In this document: positions 10,701 to 20,028 of the stretch, in pieces | Position numbering within the stretch: position 1 is the stretch's first letter | Layout of the letters: each line of letters opens with the position of its first letter | Assembly: GCA_029552065.1 (NCBI GenBank) | Contig: JAKPEG010000117.1 | Coordinates: 1-64,000 of the forward strand | Direction of reading: 5' to 3' | DNA from: Actinomycetes bacterium | GTDB lineage: Bacteria; Actinomycetota; Actinomycetes; Actinomycetales; Dermatophilaceae | Length of the DNA stretch: 64,000 nucleotides | Notes under the pieces: model-generated | Told to the model about the DNA's origin: nothing | The model's database searches: none | What the model saw: the letters and a program-made list of their open reading frames with translations, nothing else | Made by a program: the position numbers and the translations under genes

Positions 10701-12329
10701 GTGACCGCCGCATCGTCGCCCGTATCACCGGCTCCCGCCACCCCAGCCGACTTCGCCGTCGAGCTGCACGGGATCACCAAGCGCTTCCCCGGGGTGGTGG
10801 CCAACAAGGACATCGAACTGTCCGTGCGCAGGGGCACGGTGCACGCGATCGTCGGCGAGAACGGTGCGGGCAAGTCCACCCTCATGAAGATCCTCTATGG
10901 CGTGCAACAGCCCGACGAGGGCACGATCTCGGTCAACGGCCGCCAGCTCGTCCTCAAGAGTCCGACCGACGCGATCAACGCCGGGATCGGCATGGTCTTC
11001 CAGCACTTCATGCTCGCCGACAACTTCACCGTCCTCGAGAACGTCGTGCTCGGCGCCGAGAAGCTCCACGGCATCGGCGACGACGCGCGGGCCGAGATCC
11101 GGCGGATCTCCGACGCCTACGGCCTGGACGTCGAACCCGACGACCTCGTCGCCGATCTCGGCGTGGGTGCGCGACAGCGGATCGAGATCCTCAAGGTGCT
11201 CTACCGCGGCGCGAAGATCCTCATCCTCGACGAGCCGACGGCAGTCCTGGTCCCGCAGGAGGTCACCGAGCTCTTCGACAACCTGCGCGACCTCAAGGCC
11301 GAGGGACTCACGGTGATGTTCATCTCGCACAAGCTCGACGAGGTGCTGTCGGTCGCCGACGAGATCACCGTCATCCGGCGTGGCACGACCGTCGCAGCCG
11401 TCGACCCGGCGACGGTCAACGCCCGCCAGCTCGCCGAGCTCATGGTCGGTTCGGCGCTGCCCTCCCCGCAGACCGAGGAGTCGACGGTCACCGACCGGCC
11501 GCTGCTCACGATCACCGGGGTCGACCTGTCCGGTGGCCCGGGTCGGCGCAAGGTCCTCGACGGCATCGACCTCACCATCCACGCGGGCGAGATCGTCGGG
11601 ATCGCGGGGGTCGAGGGCAACGGCCAGGCCGAGCTCGTCGAGGTCGTCATGGGGATGCGCGAGCCGACCGCAGGCCTGGTCTTCCTCGGCGACACCGACA
11701 TCTCCGACTGGCAGGTGCGCGAGATCCGCGAGGCCGGAGTCGGCTACATCCCCGAGGACCGGCACCGCCACGGTCTGCTGCTCGAGGCGCCGCTCTGGGA
11801 GAACCGGATCCTCGGCCACCAGACCGAGCCGCCCAACGTCAAGGGACCGCTCATCGACGCGAAGGCGGCCAAGGCCGACACCCAGCGCATCGTCGGGGCC
11901 TACGACGTACGCACGCCGTCGATCTTCGTCACCGCCGGCTCGCTCTCCGGCGGCAACCAGCAGAAGCTCATCATCGGTCGCGAGATGAGTCATTCCCCCA
12001 AGGTCCTCGTCGCCGCCCACCCGACCCGAGGCGTCGACGTCGGTGCCCAGGCGGCGATCTGGGACCTCATCAAGCAGGCGCGGCGCGGGGGACTGGCCGT
12101 GCTGCTCATCTCGGCCGACCTCGAAGAGCTCGTCGGCCTGTCCGACACCATCCGGGTCATCCTGCGCGGCAAGCTGTCCGGCGACTTCGACCCCGACACC
12201 GTCACCCGCGAGGAACTCGGTTCGGCGATGACGGGTGCGGCCGGCGCGAGCGGTGACGCCGGTGCCGCACCCCGGGCCTCGGCCGCACGGCATACCGGCT
12301 CGACGAGCGGTGAGGAGAACCCCGCATGA
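10701..12329 (+). CDS. nucleoside ABC importer, double ATPase subunit
   Basis: This 542-residue protein has two fused nucleotide-binding domains, as in the NupO/RbsA type. Domain 1 has Walker A GENGAGKST (about residue 55), signature LGVGARQR and Walker B LILDEPTAVL. Domain 2 has a degenerate Walker A (GVEGNGQAE, no GKS), signature LSGGNQQK and Walker B VLVAAHPTRGVD, so ATP hydrolysis should be asymmetric, which is usual for this family. The Thr/Ser/Ala-rich tail is unstructured. It overlaps the first permease by 4 bases and is followed by both permeases and salvage enzymes, so nucleosides are the likely substrate together with the BMP lipoprotein. Confidence 0.92.
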   Translation: MTAASSPVSPAPATPADFAVELHGITKRFPGVVANKDIELSVRRGTVHAIVGENGAGKSTLMKILYGVQQPDEGTISVNGRQLVLKSPTDAINAGIGMVFQHFMLADNFTVLENVVLGAEKLHGIGDDARAEIRRISDAYGLDVEPDDLVADLGVGARQRIEILKVLYRGAKILILDEPTAVLVPQEVTELFDNLRDLKAEGLTVMFISHKLDEVLSVADEITVIRRGTTVAAVDPATVNARQLAELMVGSALPSPQTEESTVTDRPLLTITGVDLSGGPGRRKVLDGIDLTIHAGEIVGIAGVEGNGQAELVEVVMGMREPTAGLVFLGDTDISDWQVREIREAGVGYIPEDRHRHGLLLEAPLWENRILGHQTEPPNVKGPLIDAKAAKADTQRIVGAYDVRTPSIFVTAGSLSGGNQQKLIIGREMSHSPKVLVAAHPTRGVDVGAQAAIWDLIKQARRGGLAVLLISADLEELVGLSDTIRVILRGKLSGDFDPDTVTREELGSAMTGAAGASGDAGAAPRASAARHTGSTSGEENPA

Positions 12330-13447
12330 AACGCCTCGACGTGAGGCGGCTCGCCCTCGGTGCCGCAGCCCCGGTCATTGCGATCGTGGTCTCCCTGCTC
12401 ATCACCTCGGTGATCCTCCTGCTTGCCGGAGACCCCGTGGGCGCCGTCTGGGCCCAGTTCTTCAAGGCACCGCTGCCACGCCAGGTCGTCGCGATCGTCA
12501 ACGAGGCGACCGTGCTCTACCTGTCGGCCATCGCGGTGGCGATCGGTTTCAAGATGAACCTGTTCAACATCGGTGTGGACGGGCAATACCGGGTGGCCTC
12601 CTTCGCCGCTGCCGTCTTCGCCGGTCAGCACTGGTTGCCCGGCTGGCTCAACATCCTCGTCTCGATCGTCATCGCGATGCTCTCCGGTGCGATCTGGGCC
12701 GGCATCGCCGGGCTGCTCAAGGTCGGTCGCGGGGTGTCGGAGGTGATCTCGACGATCATGCTCAACTACATCGCGACCTATCTTGTCGCCTATCTCCTCA
12801 AAGGTGCCGCAGTCAAGGTCGAGGGCAGTAATGCGACGAGTACCCGTGTCCTGCAAGAGGATTCGCGCGTCCCAGGCATCTCGCTCGACGGCGTGATCGC
12901 TACCCCCGACAAGATCTACGGGCTCGTCCTGCTGGCCATCCTCGTCGGCTTCCTCTACTGGTTCATCCTCGGCAAGACCCGTTTCGGCTTCGACCTGCGG
13001 GCCACCGGGCGCTCGGAGACGGCCGCCGTCGCCAGCGGCGTCAAGGTCAAGCGGATGGTCCTCTACTCGATGCTCCTGTCCGGTGCGGCGGCAGGCCTGG
13101 TCGGCATGCCGCTGCTCTTCGGCCAGGACTACGCCTACGGCGACACCGTGCAGGCGGGCCTGGGTTTCGCCGGCATCGCCGTGGCGCTGCTCGGGCGCAA
13201 CAATCCCGTAGGCATCGCCTTCGCCGCCTTGCTCTGGGGCTACCTCAACCAGCTGTCCAACGGCCTGCAGATCAGCGCCGGGGTGTCCGACCGGCTTGTC
13301 CTCATCATCCAGGGGATCATCGTGCTCTCGGTGGTCATCGCCTACGAGCTCGTGCGCCGGGCCGGGCTGCGGATGGAGCAGCGTCGCGTGGCCGCGCAGT
13401 TGGCCGCTCAACGAACCAGCCACCAGCCCAAGGAGGTGGCGGCATGA
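12326..13447 (+). CDS. nucleoside ABC importer permease 1
   Basis: This 373-residue polytopic protein belongs to the BPD_transp_2 permease family (NupP-like). Eight or more hydrophobic segments are visible, with the family motifs FKMNLFNIGVDGQY near residue 73 and AVALLGRNNPVG near 290. The ATG overlaps the ATPase stop (ATGA), and its own stop overlaps permease 2, which points to translational coupling and a 1:1 heterodimer. The C-terminus is a charged cytoplasmic tail. It acts in the cell membrane with the double ATPase and the lipoprotein. Confidence 0.92.
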   Translation: MKRLDVRRLALGAAAPVIAIVVSLLITSVILLLAGDPVGAVWAQFFKAPLPRQVVAIVNEATVLYLSAIAVAIGFKMNLFNIGVDGQYRVASFAAAVFAGQHWLPGWLNILVSIVIAMLSGAIWAGIAGLLKVGRGVSEVISTIMLNYIATYLVAYLLKGAAVKVEGSNATSTRVLQEDSRVPGISLDGVIATPDKIYGLVLLAILVGFLYWFILGKTRFGFDLRATGRSETAAVASGVKVKRMVLYSMLLSGAAAGLVGMPLLFGQDYAYGDTVQAGLGFAGIAVALLGRNNPVGIAFAALLWGYLNQLSNGLQISAGVSDRLVLIIQGIIVLSVVIAYELVRRAGLRMEQRRVAAQLAAQRTSHQPKEVAA

Positions 13448-14718
13448 GCGCCGTCGCGCAGCAGGCCGCCCCCGCGGCCGGGCCGAGCACGTCGCCCACG
13501 CGGCGGCGGCCGGCGTGGTTCTGGTATGCCGTCCTCGGCGGGGCGCTGCTCGTCCTGGCCACCGTGCGTGTCATCACGGGTGCCCACGACATCGACAGCT
13601 CCGGAGCCCTCGCGGCAGCGATCGGGCTGGCGATGCCGTTGGCCCTCGCGGGGCTCGGCGGCTTGTGGTCGGAGCGTGCCGGCGTGGTCAACATCGGGCT
13701 CGAGGGGATGATGATCCTCGGCACCTGGGGTGGGGCGTTCTTCGGCTATCACTTCGGGCCGTGGGCGGGCATCCTCGGTGCCGTCCTCATGGGCGTCGTC
13801 GCGGGCGCGATCCATGCGCTCGCGACGGTGATCTTCGGGGTCGACCACATCGTGAGCGGCGTGGCCGTCAACCTGCTCGGCGCGGGGGCCGGCGCCTACC
13901 TCGCCGTCCGCACCTTCACCAATCTGCCCGGCGGCGGTCCCACCCAGTCGCCGCCGCTGCAGCAGTTGCCCTTCCTCAGCGTGCCCGGCATCGGCGACGG
14001 CTTGCTGAGCCTCGAACAGTCCCACACGTGGCTGCTCGCCGACCTCGCCGGCATCCTGCGGGCAGTGACGACCAACGTGAGCGTCCTCACGATCCTCGCC
14101 GTCGGCCTGCTCGTGCTCTCCTGGTGGGTCCTTTGGCGCACACCCTTCGGCCTGCGCCTGCGCTCGTGTGGCGAGGCCCCGCAGGCCGCGGAGACCCTCG
14201 GCGTCGACGTCATCCGGTACAAGTTCCTCGCCGTCCTCATCTCCGGAGGGCTCGCCGGCCTCGCCGGTGGCTTCCTCGTGCTCGTCGCCTCCAACCTCTA
14301 CCGGGAGGGCCAGACCGCCGGACGTGGCTACATCGGCCTGGCCGCGATGATCTTCGGCAACTGGCGCCCCGGGGGCCTGGCCGGCGGTGCCGGCCTGTTC
14401 GGCTATGCCGACGCCATCCAGTTGCGCGGGCGGGGCGACGTCATCCACGCCTATCTGCTGCCGCTCGGCGTCCTGTTGATCGCATGGGCGATCTGGCAGT
14501 TCGTCCGGCGCCGGCAGGGCAAGCCGGTCGTCGGCCTCGTCCGGGTCGTCATCGGCGTCCTCGTCCTCGTGTGGTTCGCCTTCACCAACGAGGTCCCCGC
14601 CGAGTTCACGAGCATGACCCCCTACATCGCGACCCTCGTCGTCCTCGTCTTCGCCGCCCAGCGACTGCGGATGCCCGCCGCGGACGGGCAGGTCTACCGC
14701 AAGGGCGAGGCGAAGTAG
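13444..14718 (+). CDS. nucleoside ABC importer permease 2
   Basis: This 424-residue polytopic BPD_transp_2 permease (NupQ-like) shows the motif ERAGVVNIGLEGMM near residue 75 and AAMIFGNWRPGG near 300. Its ATG overlaps permease 1 by 4 bases. It is longer than many relatives because it has an N-terminal polar leader and two extra C-terminal hydrophobic stretches (about residues 340-410). Only 2 bases separate it from cdd, so transport and deamination are probably one transcript. Confidence 0.92.
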   Translation: MSAVAQQAAPAAGPSTSPTRRRPAWFWYAVLGGALLVLATVRVITGAHDIDSSGALAAAIGLAMPLALAGLGGLWSERAGVVNIGLEGMMILGTWGGAFFGYHFGPWAGILGAVLMGVVAGAIHALATVIFGVDHIVSGVAVNLLGAGAGAYLAVRTFTNLPGGGPTQSPPLQQLPFLSVPGIGDGLLSLEQSHTWLLADLAGILRAVTTNVSVLTILAVGLLVLSWWVLWRTPFGLRLRSCGEAPQAAETLGVDVIRYKFLAVLISGGLAGLAGGFLVLVASNLYREGQTAGRGYIGLAAMIFGNWRPGGLAGGAGLFGYADAIQLRGRGDVIHAYLLPLGVLLIAWAIWQFVRRRQGKPVVGLVRVVIGVLVLVWFAFTNEVPAEFTSMTPYIATLVVLVFAAQRLRMPAADGQVYRKGEAK

Positions 14719-14720
14719 CG

Positions 14721-15128
14721 ATGGCCCCGCCCCAGGTCGACTGGGAGGCACTGCGACGGGAGGCACGCGGCATACTCGCGCGGGCCTATGCACCCTATTC
14801 GGGCTTCCCCGTGGGGGTGGCGGGGCTCGTCGACAACGGCCGGATCGTCACGGGGTGCAATGTCGAGAATGCCTCCTACGGTGTGGGCCTGTGCGCCGAA
14901 TGCGGCCTCGTGAGCGAGCTCGCGGCCACCGGCGGCGGGCGGTTGGTCGCCGTGGCCTGCGTCGGCGCCGACGGGCTGCCACTCATGCCGTGTGGGCGAT
15001 GCCGGCAGTTGCTCTGGGAGCACGGCGGGGCGCACTGCCTCGTCCTTGCCGAGGACGGCCCGGTCCCGCTGTCCGAATTGCTCCCGCATGCCTTCGGTCC
15101 CGACGACCTCGGCCGACACGGCGCCTGA
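14721..15128 (+). CDS. cdd: cytidine deaminase
   Basis: This 135-residue enzyme converts cytidine and deoxycytidine to uridine and deoxyuridine. The zinc site is complete: CAE in LCAECGL near residue 55 gives one Cys and the proton-shuttling Glu, and PCGRC near 90 gives two Cys. The N-terminal YAPYSGFPVG is typical of the small tetrameric class. It starts 2 bases after the permease stop. The track shows it only as the tail of a frame-shadow ORF. The hairpin at 15142-15171 separates it from deoA. Confidence 0.95.
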   Translation: MAPPQVDWEALRREARGILARAYAPYSGFPVGVAGLVDNGRIVTGCNVENASYGVGLCAECGLVSELAATGGGRLVAVACVGADGLPLMPCGRCRQLLWEHGGAHCLVLAEDGPVPLSELLPHAFGPDDLGRHGA

Positions 15129-15141
15129 CGCGGCGTCCGCT

Positions 15142-15171
15142 CACGGCATACGGCGCACGCGGTATGCCGTG
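15142..15171. terminator. hairpin made of inverted GTATGCCG octamers
   Basis: CACGGCATAC and GTATGCCGTG form a perfect 10-bp stem with a 10-base loop, 13 bases after the cdd stop. It may attenuate transcription between cdd and deoA. It is symmetric, so it could act on either strand. Confidence 0.5.
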
Positions 15172-15197
15172 TGGCCGGGTGCGCAATGATGGCGCAC

Positions 15198-16493
15198 ATG
15201 GCCAGCCCCGAGGCATTCGACGCGGTCGAGGTGATCGTCGCCAAGCGCGACCGGCACGAGCTCACCGACCCTCAGATCGACTGGGTGATCGACGCCTACA
15301 CCCGCGGTGTGGTGGCCGACGAGCAGATGTCGGCGCTCGCGATGGCCGTCCTGCTCAACGGGATGAATCGCCGGGAGATCGGCCGGTGGACCGCGGCGAT
15401 GATCGCCTCGGGCGAGCGGATGGACTTCTCGACCCTGTCCCGGCCGACCGCCGACAAACACTCGACGGGTGGTGTGGGCGACATGATCACCCTGCCGCTG
15501 GCGCCGCTCGTCGCCGCGTGCGGCCTCGCCGTCCCGCAGCTGTCCGGACGCGGTCTCGGCCACACCGGCGGCACGCTCGACAAGCTCGAGTCGATCCCCG
15601 GCTGGCGTGCCTCGCTCAGCAGCGAGGAGATGCTGCGCCAGCTCGACGAGGTCGGCGCAGTCATCTGTGCGGCCGGTGCCGGGCTCGCGCCGGCGGACAA
15701 GAAGCTCTACGCCCTGCGCGACGTCACGGGCACCGTCGAGGCGATCCCGCTCATCGCTAGCTCGATCATGAGCAAGAAGATCGCCGAGGGCACCGGCGCG
15801 CTCGTCCTCGACGTCAAGGTGGGTTCGGGCGCCTTCATGAAGGACGTCGCGAGGGCGCGCGAACTCGCCTCGACGATGGTCGCGCTCGGCACCGACGCAG
15901 GCGTGCGCACGGTGGCACTGCTCACGAACATGCAGACCCCGCTCGGGCTCGCGGCGGGCAACGCGATCGAGGTGGCGCAAGCCGTCGACGTGCTCGCCGG
16001 CGGCGGCCCGCCCGACGTCGTCGAGCTCACCCTCACCCTCGCCCGCGAGATGCTCGCGGCCGCCGGCCGCGAGGGCGAGGATCCGGCCGACGCCCTCGCC
16101 GACGGTCGGGCGATGGACGTGTGGCGGCGGATGATCCTGGCCCAGGGCGGCGACCCCGACGCACCCCTGCCGGTGGCCCGGCACCGCCACGAGGTGCTCG
16201 CCCCGGCCGACGGCGTGCTCACGCAGCTCGACGCCCTCGCCGTCGGGATCGCCGCCTGGCGGCTCGGTGCCGGCCGCGCGCGCAAGGAGGACCCGGTCCA
16301 GGCCGGAGCCGGCGTCCTCATCCACGCCAAGCCGGGCGCCGTCGTCCGCGGTGGCGAGCCGCTGCTCACCCTGCTCACCGACACCCCCGAGCGATTCCCG
16401 CGGGCGCTCGACGCACTCGAGGGCGGCTACTTCGTCGCGCCGCACGGCTCTCGGCCCGATCTGCTCCCGCTCGTCGTCGACCGGATCGCCTGA
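15198..16493 (+). CDS. deoA: thymidine phosphorylase
   Basis: This 431-residue enzyme splits thymidine and deoxyuridine with phosphate into base and deoxyribose-1-phosphate. Clear motifs are KHSTGGVGD (phosphate site, about residue 85), the SGRGLGHTGGTLDKLES signature (about 115) and LDVKVGSGAFM (about 205). Length matches the family. The start is uncertain: ATG codons at 15186, 15189 and 15198 are in frame and none has a good ribosome site; I prefer 15198 because relatives begin at this point. It follows cdd after a hairpin and precedes the cupin and add genes. Confidence 0.93.
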   Translation: MASPEAFDAVEVIVAKRDRHELTDPQIDWVIDAYTRGVVADEQMSALAMAVLLNGMNRREIGRWTAAMIASGERMDFSTLSRPTADKHSTGGVGDMITLPLAPLVAACGLAVPQLSGRGLGHTGGTLDKLESIPGWRASLSSEEMLRQLDEVGAVICAAGAGLAPADKKLYALRDVTGTVEAIPLIASSIMSKKIAEGTGALVLDVKVGSGAFMKDVARARELASTMVALGTDAGVRTVALLTNMQTPLGLAAGNAIEVAQAVDVLAGGGPPDVVELTLTLAREMLAAAGREGEDPADALADGRAMDVWRRMILAQGGDPDAPLPVARHRHEVLAPADGVLTQLDALAVGIAAWRLGAGRARKEDPVQAGAGVLIHAKPGAVVRGGEPLLTLLTDTPERFPRALDALEGGYFVAPHGSRPDLLPLVVDRIA

Positions 16494-16540
16494 CGCGCGC
16501 GGGAGCCGGCGCAACGGCATACCGGAAGGGCCGCGAGGTC

Positions 16541-16546
16541 TAGGCT
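16541..16546 (+). promoter_or_regulatory. putative leaderless -10 for cupin gene
   Basis: TAGGCT ends 6 bases before the ATG at 16553, so the cupin and add genes may form a separate transcript. Confidence 0.55.
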
Positions 16547-16552
16547 GCGAGG

Positions 16553-16906
16553 ATGCCGCACGTCAACACCGCCCCCGTGCGTATCCCGGTGCCCGGAGGC
16601 AAGGTCATCGAGGAGCACGTGGGCGTCGTCGCCACGCACACGCGTGACGTCTCGGTCGCCCACATGATTGCCCCGCCCGGCTGGGAAGAGCCTTACCAGA
16701 CGCCGGAATTCGACGAGATCACCGTGGTGGTCCGTGGCTTCCTCGTCGTCGAAGCCGGCGGCGAGCGCCACGAGGTCCGTGAGGGCCAGTCGATCCTCAC
16801 CCGAGCCGGCGAGCGGATCCGCTACACCACCGGCCCGCTCGGTGCGGAGTACGTCGCCGTGTGCCTGCCGGCGTTCACCCCCGAGAGCGCCCACCGCGAG
16901 GACTGA
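16553..16906 (+). CDS. cupin-domain protein
   Basis: This is a 117-residue single-domain cupin. The beta-barrel pattern is visible ([21 protein letters not shown], then [15 protein letters not shown]), but the first metal motif lacks the usual paired His residues, so it may be a binding rather than a catalytic protein. It is only 8 bases upstream of add and has its own leaderless-type promoter. A role in nucleoside use is guessed from position only. Confidence 0.75.
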   Translation: MPHVNTAPVRIPVPGGKVIEEHVGVVATHTRDVSVAHMIAPPGWEEPYQTPEFDEITVVVRGFLVVEAGGERHEVREGQSILTRAGERIRYTTGPLGAEYVAVCLPAFTPESAHRED

Positions 16907-16914
16907 CCGCCACG

Positions 16915-18096
16915 ATGACCCCATCCGCCCAGCGCCCGGATCGCGCCACCCTCGTCGCAGCCCCCAAGGTGCTCCTGCACGACCACCTCGACGGTGGCTT
17001 GCGTCCGCAGACGATCATCGAGCTCGCCGACGAGATCGGCTACACCGGCCTCCCGTCCGCCGCGACGGCGGGCGCCGAGGCCCTGGGGGACTGGTTCCGG
17101 GAGGCGGCCGACTCGGGGTCGCTCGTGCGCTATCTCGAGACCTTCGACCACACCGTGGCCGTCATGCAGACCGAGGCAGGGCTGCACCGGGTCGCCAAGG
17201 AGTGCGTGCTCGACCTCGCGGCCGACGGGGTGGTCTATGCCGAGAGCCGGTTCGCCCCCGAGCAGCACCTCGCGGACGGACTGTCCCTCGACCAGGTCGT
17301 CGAAGCGGTCAACGCGGGATTTCGTGAAGGCGAGGCAGAAGCGGCAGCGGCCGGCCAGCCGATCCGGGTGGCGGCCTTGCTCACGGCGATGCGCCATGCG
17401 GCGCGCGGCATCGAGATCGCCGAACTCGTCGTGCGCTATCGCGACGCGGGCGTGGCCGGTTTCGACATCGCCGGCGCCGAGGCGGGCTTCCCTCCCACGC
17501 GTCACCTCGACGCCTTCGAATACCTGCGTCGGGAGAACGCCCACTTCACCATCCATGCGGGCGAGGCCTTCGGCCTGCCGAGCATCTGGGAGGCCATCCA
17601 GTACTGCGGTGCCGACCGGCTCGGTCACGGGGTGCGGATCATCGACGACATCGCCATCGGCGGGGTAGCCGCCCCGCTGTGGATCCGGATGGCGGAGAAG
17701 AACGGCGTGCGCAACTTCGCGGACGTCGACCTGTCGAGTGTGCGCTTGGGTCGGCTCGCGGCATACGTGCGGGATGCCCGCATCCCCCTCGAGATGTGCC
17801 CGTCGAGCAACCTGCAGACCGACGCGGCGGCGACCATCGGGTTGCATCCCATCTCGTTGCTCACCCGCCTGCGCTTCCGGGTGACCCTCAACACCGACAA
17901 CCGACTGATGAGCGACACCTCGATGTCCAACGAGGCCGCGCTGCTCGTCGAGCAGGCCGATTGGGGCCTGGGCGATCTGCGCTGGGCGACGATCAACGCG
18001 ATGAAGTCGGCCTTCCACCCGTTCGACGAGCGGCTGGCGATCATCGAGGAGGTCGTCAAACCCGGGTATGCCGCCCTCGGGGTGGGCACGGCCTAG
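16915..18096 (+). CDS. add: adenosine deaminase
   Basis: This 393-residue enzyme converts adenosine and deoxyadenosine to inosine forms. The zinc and catalytic residues are present: HDHLDGG near residue 20 (HxH), HAGE near 217 (catalytic Glu), GHGVRI near 238, and NTDN near 323 (the Asp that activates water). It is somewhat longer than E. coli Add, as usual for actinobacterial forms. ATG 16915 lies 8 bases after the cupin stop, with GAGGA inside the end of the cupin gene. It is the last gene of the uptake and salvage block. Confidence 0.94.
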   Translation: MTPSAQRPDRATLVAAPKVLLHDHLDGGLRPQTIIELADEIGYTGLPSAATAGAEALGDWFREAADSGSLVRYLETFDHTVAVMQTEAGLHRVAKECVLDLAADGVVYAESRFAPEQHLADGLSLDQVVEAVNAGFREGEAEAAAAGQPIRVAALLTAMRHAARGIEIAELVVRYRDAGVAGFDIAGAEAGFPPTRHLDAFEYLRRENAHFTIHAGEAFGLPSIWEAIQYCGADRLGHGVRIIDDIAIGGVAAPLWIRMAEKNGVRNFADVDLSSVRLGRLAAYVRDARIPLEMCPSSNLQTDAAATIGLHPISLLTRLRFRVTLNTDNRLMSDTSMSNEAALLVEQADWGLGDLRWATINAMKSAFHPFDERLAIIEEVVKPGYAALGVGTA

Positions 18097-18112
18097 CTGT
18101 TCGACCGAGGAC

Positions 18113-18940
18113 TCAGCCCTCGACCGAGTCCGGCGGGATGAGGCTGTCCCGCAGCCGGGCGTCGCGGATGAGCCGGTCGAGATCGCGACGGCGGCGGTCG
18201 GCGATCACCGCCGCGAGGACATATTCGGGGTGGTTGCCGGGCGGGGGCGGCGGCGAGACGTAGTGGAGGACCTCCTCGAGCAGGAGAACCCCCATGTCGG
18301 CGCGTGCCTGCGGGGTCATCGCAAAGGCTGCGGGGAGGAACTGGCGCACCTGCATGGCCAGGCCGTCGGGCAGCGACACGATGTCGGCCGCTTGGGCCCA
18401 CCCGGCCAGGTGCGGCGGCATCGGCACCGGCGGGGGCAGGCTCGCCCGCACCCGCTCGCGCACGACATAGGTGCCGGCGGCCATGTCGCCGAGCCGCTTG
18501 CTCCGGGAACTCATCACGGCCGCGATGGTCGCGGGCACGCCCCAGAGGGCGTAGACCTCCACCGCGCCGATGAGGCCGCGGGTGAGCGCGTGCCGGAAGG
18601 TGATCGGGCCCGCGTCGTCGCGCACGGTGCGCAGTCCGGCGGCGATCTTGCCCACCGAGCGGCCCCGGGTGAGGGTCTCGATGGTCACCGGATAGCCGAC
18701 CATCGCCGCGACGGTCGCGAGCAGCGTCGATGCCGCAACCACCGCGTCGTCGAAGTGCGCGGAAAGCATGACGGCAAGGGTGAGCAGGAGATATGCGAGG
18801 GTCATGACGATGACGTAGTCGAGCAGGCCGGAAAGCACCCGCAACCCGATCGACGCCGGTGGCAGGTCGAGGGCCACCGCCTCGCCGGTGACGAGGTCGT
18901 CCTCGGTGACCCCGACGGTCGCGATCGTGCGCTCGCTCAC
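18113..18940 (-). CDS. RDD-family membrane protein
   Basis: This 275-residue protein has an RDD domain: ASIGLRVLSGLLDYVIV near residue 30 carries the Arg and Asp of the family name, followed by three or four hydrophobic helices to about residue 150 and the conserved GRSVGKIAAGLRTV. The C-terminal 120 residues are soluble and unassigned, with a polyproline run. GTG 18940 is chosen because TACTGT lies 7 bases upstream. It is divergent from the SpoIIM-like gene, and such pairs are common in actinobacteria. Some RDD proteins are Na+/H+ antiporters; that cannot be claimed here. Confidence 0.85.
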   Translation of the reverse strand: MSERTIATVGVTEDDLVTGEAVALDLPPASIGLRVLSGLLDYVIVMTLAYLLLTLAVMLSAHFDDAVVAASTLLATVAAMVGYPVTIETLTRGRSVGKIAAGLRTVRDDAGPITFRHALTRGLIGAVEVYALWGVPATIAAVMSSRSKRLGDMAAGTYVVRERVRASLPPPVPMPPHLAGWAQAADIVSLPDGLAMQVRQFLPAAFAMTPQARADMGVLLLEEVLHYVSPPPPPGNHPEYVLAAVIADRRRRDLDRLIRDARLRDSLIPPDSVEG

Positions 18941-18961
18941 ACGGCATACAGTAACGGCGTG
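18938..18961. promoter_or_regulatory. bidirectional promoter with overlapping -10 elements
   Basis: TACAGT (plus, 18947-18952) lies 6 bases before the GTG at 18959. TACTGT (minus, 18953-18948) lies 7 bases before the GTG at 18940. The two hexamers share five base pairs inside the symmetric string TACAGTA. A CGGCATAC octamer (18942-18949) also overlaps them. Confidence 0.6.
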
Positions 18962-19957
18962 GACCTCGACGCCTACGTCGCCGCGCACTCGCACGAGTGG
19001 ACGCGGCTCGAGGTGCTGGTGACCCGGCGGGGGACGCTCGACGGTGCCGAGGCCGACGAACTGCTCGACCTATACCAGCGCGTCGCCACCCACCTGTCGG
19101 AGATCCGCTCCACCTCGCCGGAGCCGACCGCGGTCGCCTACCTGTCCTCGCTGCTCGCCCGGGCGCGTTCTCGCGCGGTCGGCACCCGCTCGACCTCGTG
19201 GCAGGACGTCCGGCGCTTCCTCGTCGAGACCTTCCCGGCCGCGCTCTACCGCAACCGTCGGTGGTGGGGGATCACTGCGGCGGTCAACGTCGTCGTGGCG
19301 GCGGTCATCGGGTGGTGGTTCTACGTCAACCCGCAGTTCGAGAGCGCCCTGGCAAGTCCGGCGGAGATCGAGCAACTCGTGAGCCACGACTTCGCCGACT
19401 ACTACAGCGAGTATGCCGCCTCGTCCTTCGCCTTCAGGGTGTGGACGAACAATGCGTGGGTCTGCGCGCTGTGCATCTCGCTCGGGGTCCTCGGTGTCCC
19501 CGTCGTCCTCGTCCTGTGGCAGAACATCCTCAACCTCGGGGTGATCGGCGCCCTCATGGCGCGCTACGACCGGGCGGGGCTCTTCTTCGGGCTCATCCTC
19601 CCGCACGGCCTGCTCGAGCTCACCGCGGTCTTCGTCGCTGCGGGGGTCGGGCTGCGCATCTTCTGGTCGTGGATCGAACCCGGCCCGAGGTCACGGATGA
19701 CCGCGCTCGCCGAGGAGGCGCGGGCCGCGATGGCGGTTGCCCTCGGGCTCGTCCTCGTGCTGTTCGTCTCCGGGGTCATCGAGGCATTCGTCACCCCGTC
19801 GCCGCTGCCGACCTGGGCCCGGATCGGGGTCGGTGTGCTCGCCGAGGTGGCCTTCCTCACCTACGTTTTCACCCTCGGCCGACAGGCCGCGCGCCGTGGC
19901 CTCCGCGGCGACGTCGCAGCGATCGACCAGGGCGACTCCGCCCCCGTCGTGGGCTGA
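18959..19957 (+). CDS. SpoIIM-like (stage II sporulation M family) membrane protein
   Basis: This is a 332-residue integral membrane protein. The N-terminal 100 residues are soluble and helical (VDLDAYVAAHSHEWTRL). At least five hydrophobic helices follow from about residue 105. The segment NILNLGVIGALMARYDR and the LPHGLLELTAVFVAAGVGL motif near residue 220 are typical of the SpoIIM/DUF95 family. Non-spore-forming actinobacteria carry it beside RDD and MoxR/DUF58 genes, as here, so a sporulation role is unlikely. The GTG at 18959 is leaderless-type. The 71 bases to the convergent DUF58 gene show no feature. Confidence 0.85.
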   Translation: MDLDAYVAAHSHEWTRLEVLVTRRGTLDGAEADELLDLYQRVATHLSEIRSTSPEPTAVAYLSSLLARARSRAVGTRSTSWQDVRRFLVETFPAALYRNRRWWGITAAVNVVVAAVIGWWFYVNPQFESALASPAEIEQLVSHDFADYYSEYAASSFAFRVWTNNAWVCALCISLGVLGVPVVLVLWQNILNLGVIGALMARYDRAGLFFGLILPHGLLELTAVFVAAGVGLRIFWSWIEPGPRSRMTALAEEARAAMAVALGLVLVLFVSGVIEAFVTPSPLPTWARIGVGVLAEVAFLTYVFTLGRQAARRGLRGDVAAIDQGDSAPVVG

Positions 19958-20028
19958 CCCACCGGGAAAGCCTCTGGGAACGCCCAAAGCAGCGGTCGGC
20001 AGGCCGGTCGTGAGGGCACGGGGTGAGC

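Noticed and set aside
18113-18960. plus-strand N-terminal extension of the SpoIIM-like protein
   Set aside because: The 629-residue ORF from 18068 reads antisense through the RDD gene; the GTG at 18959 with its -10 is the sensible start.
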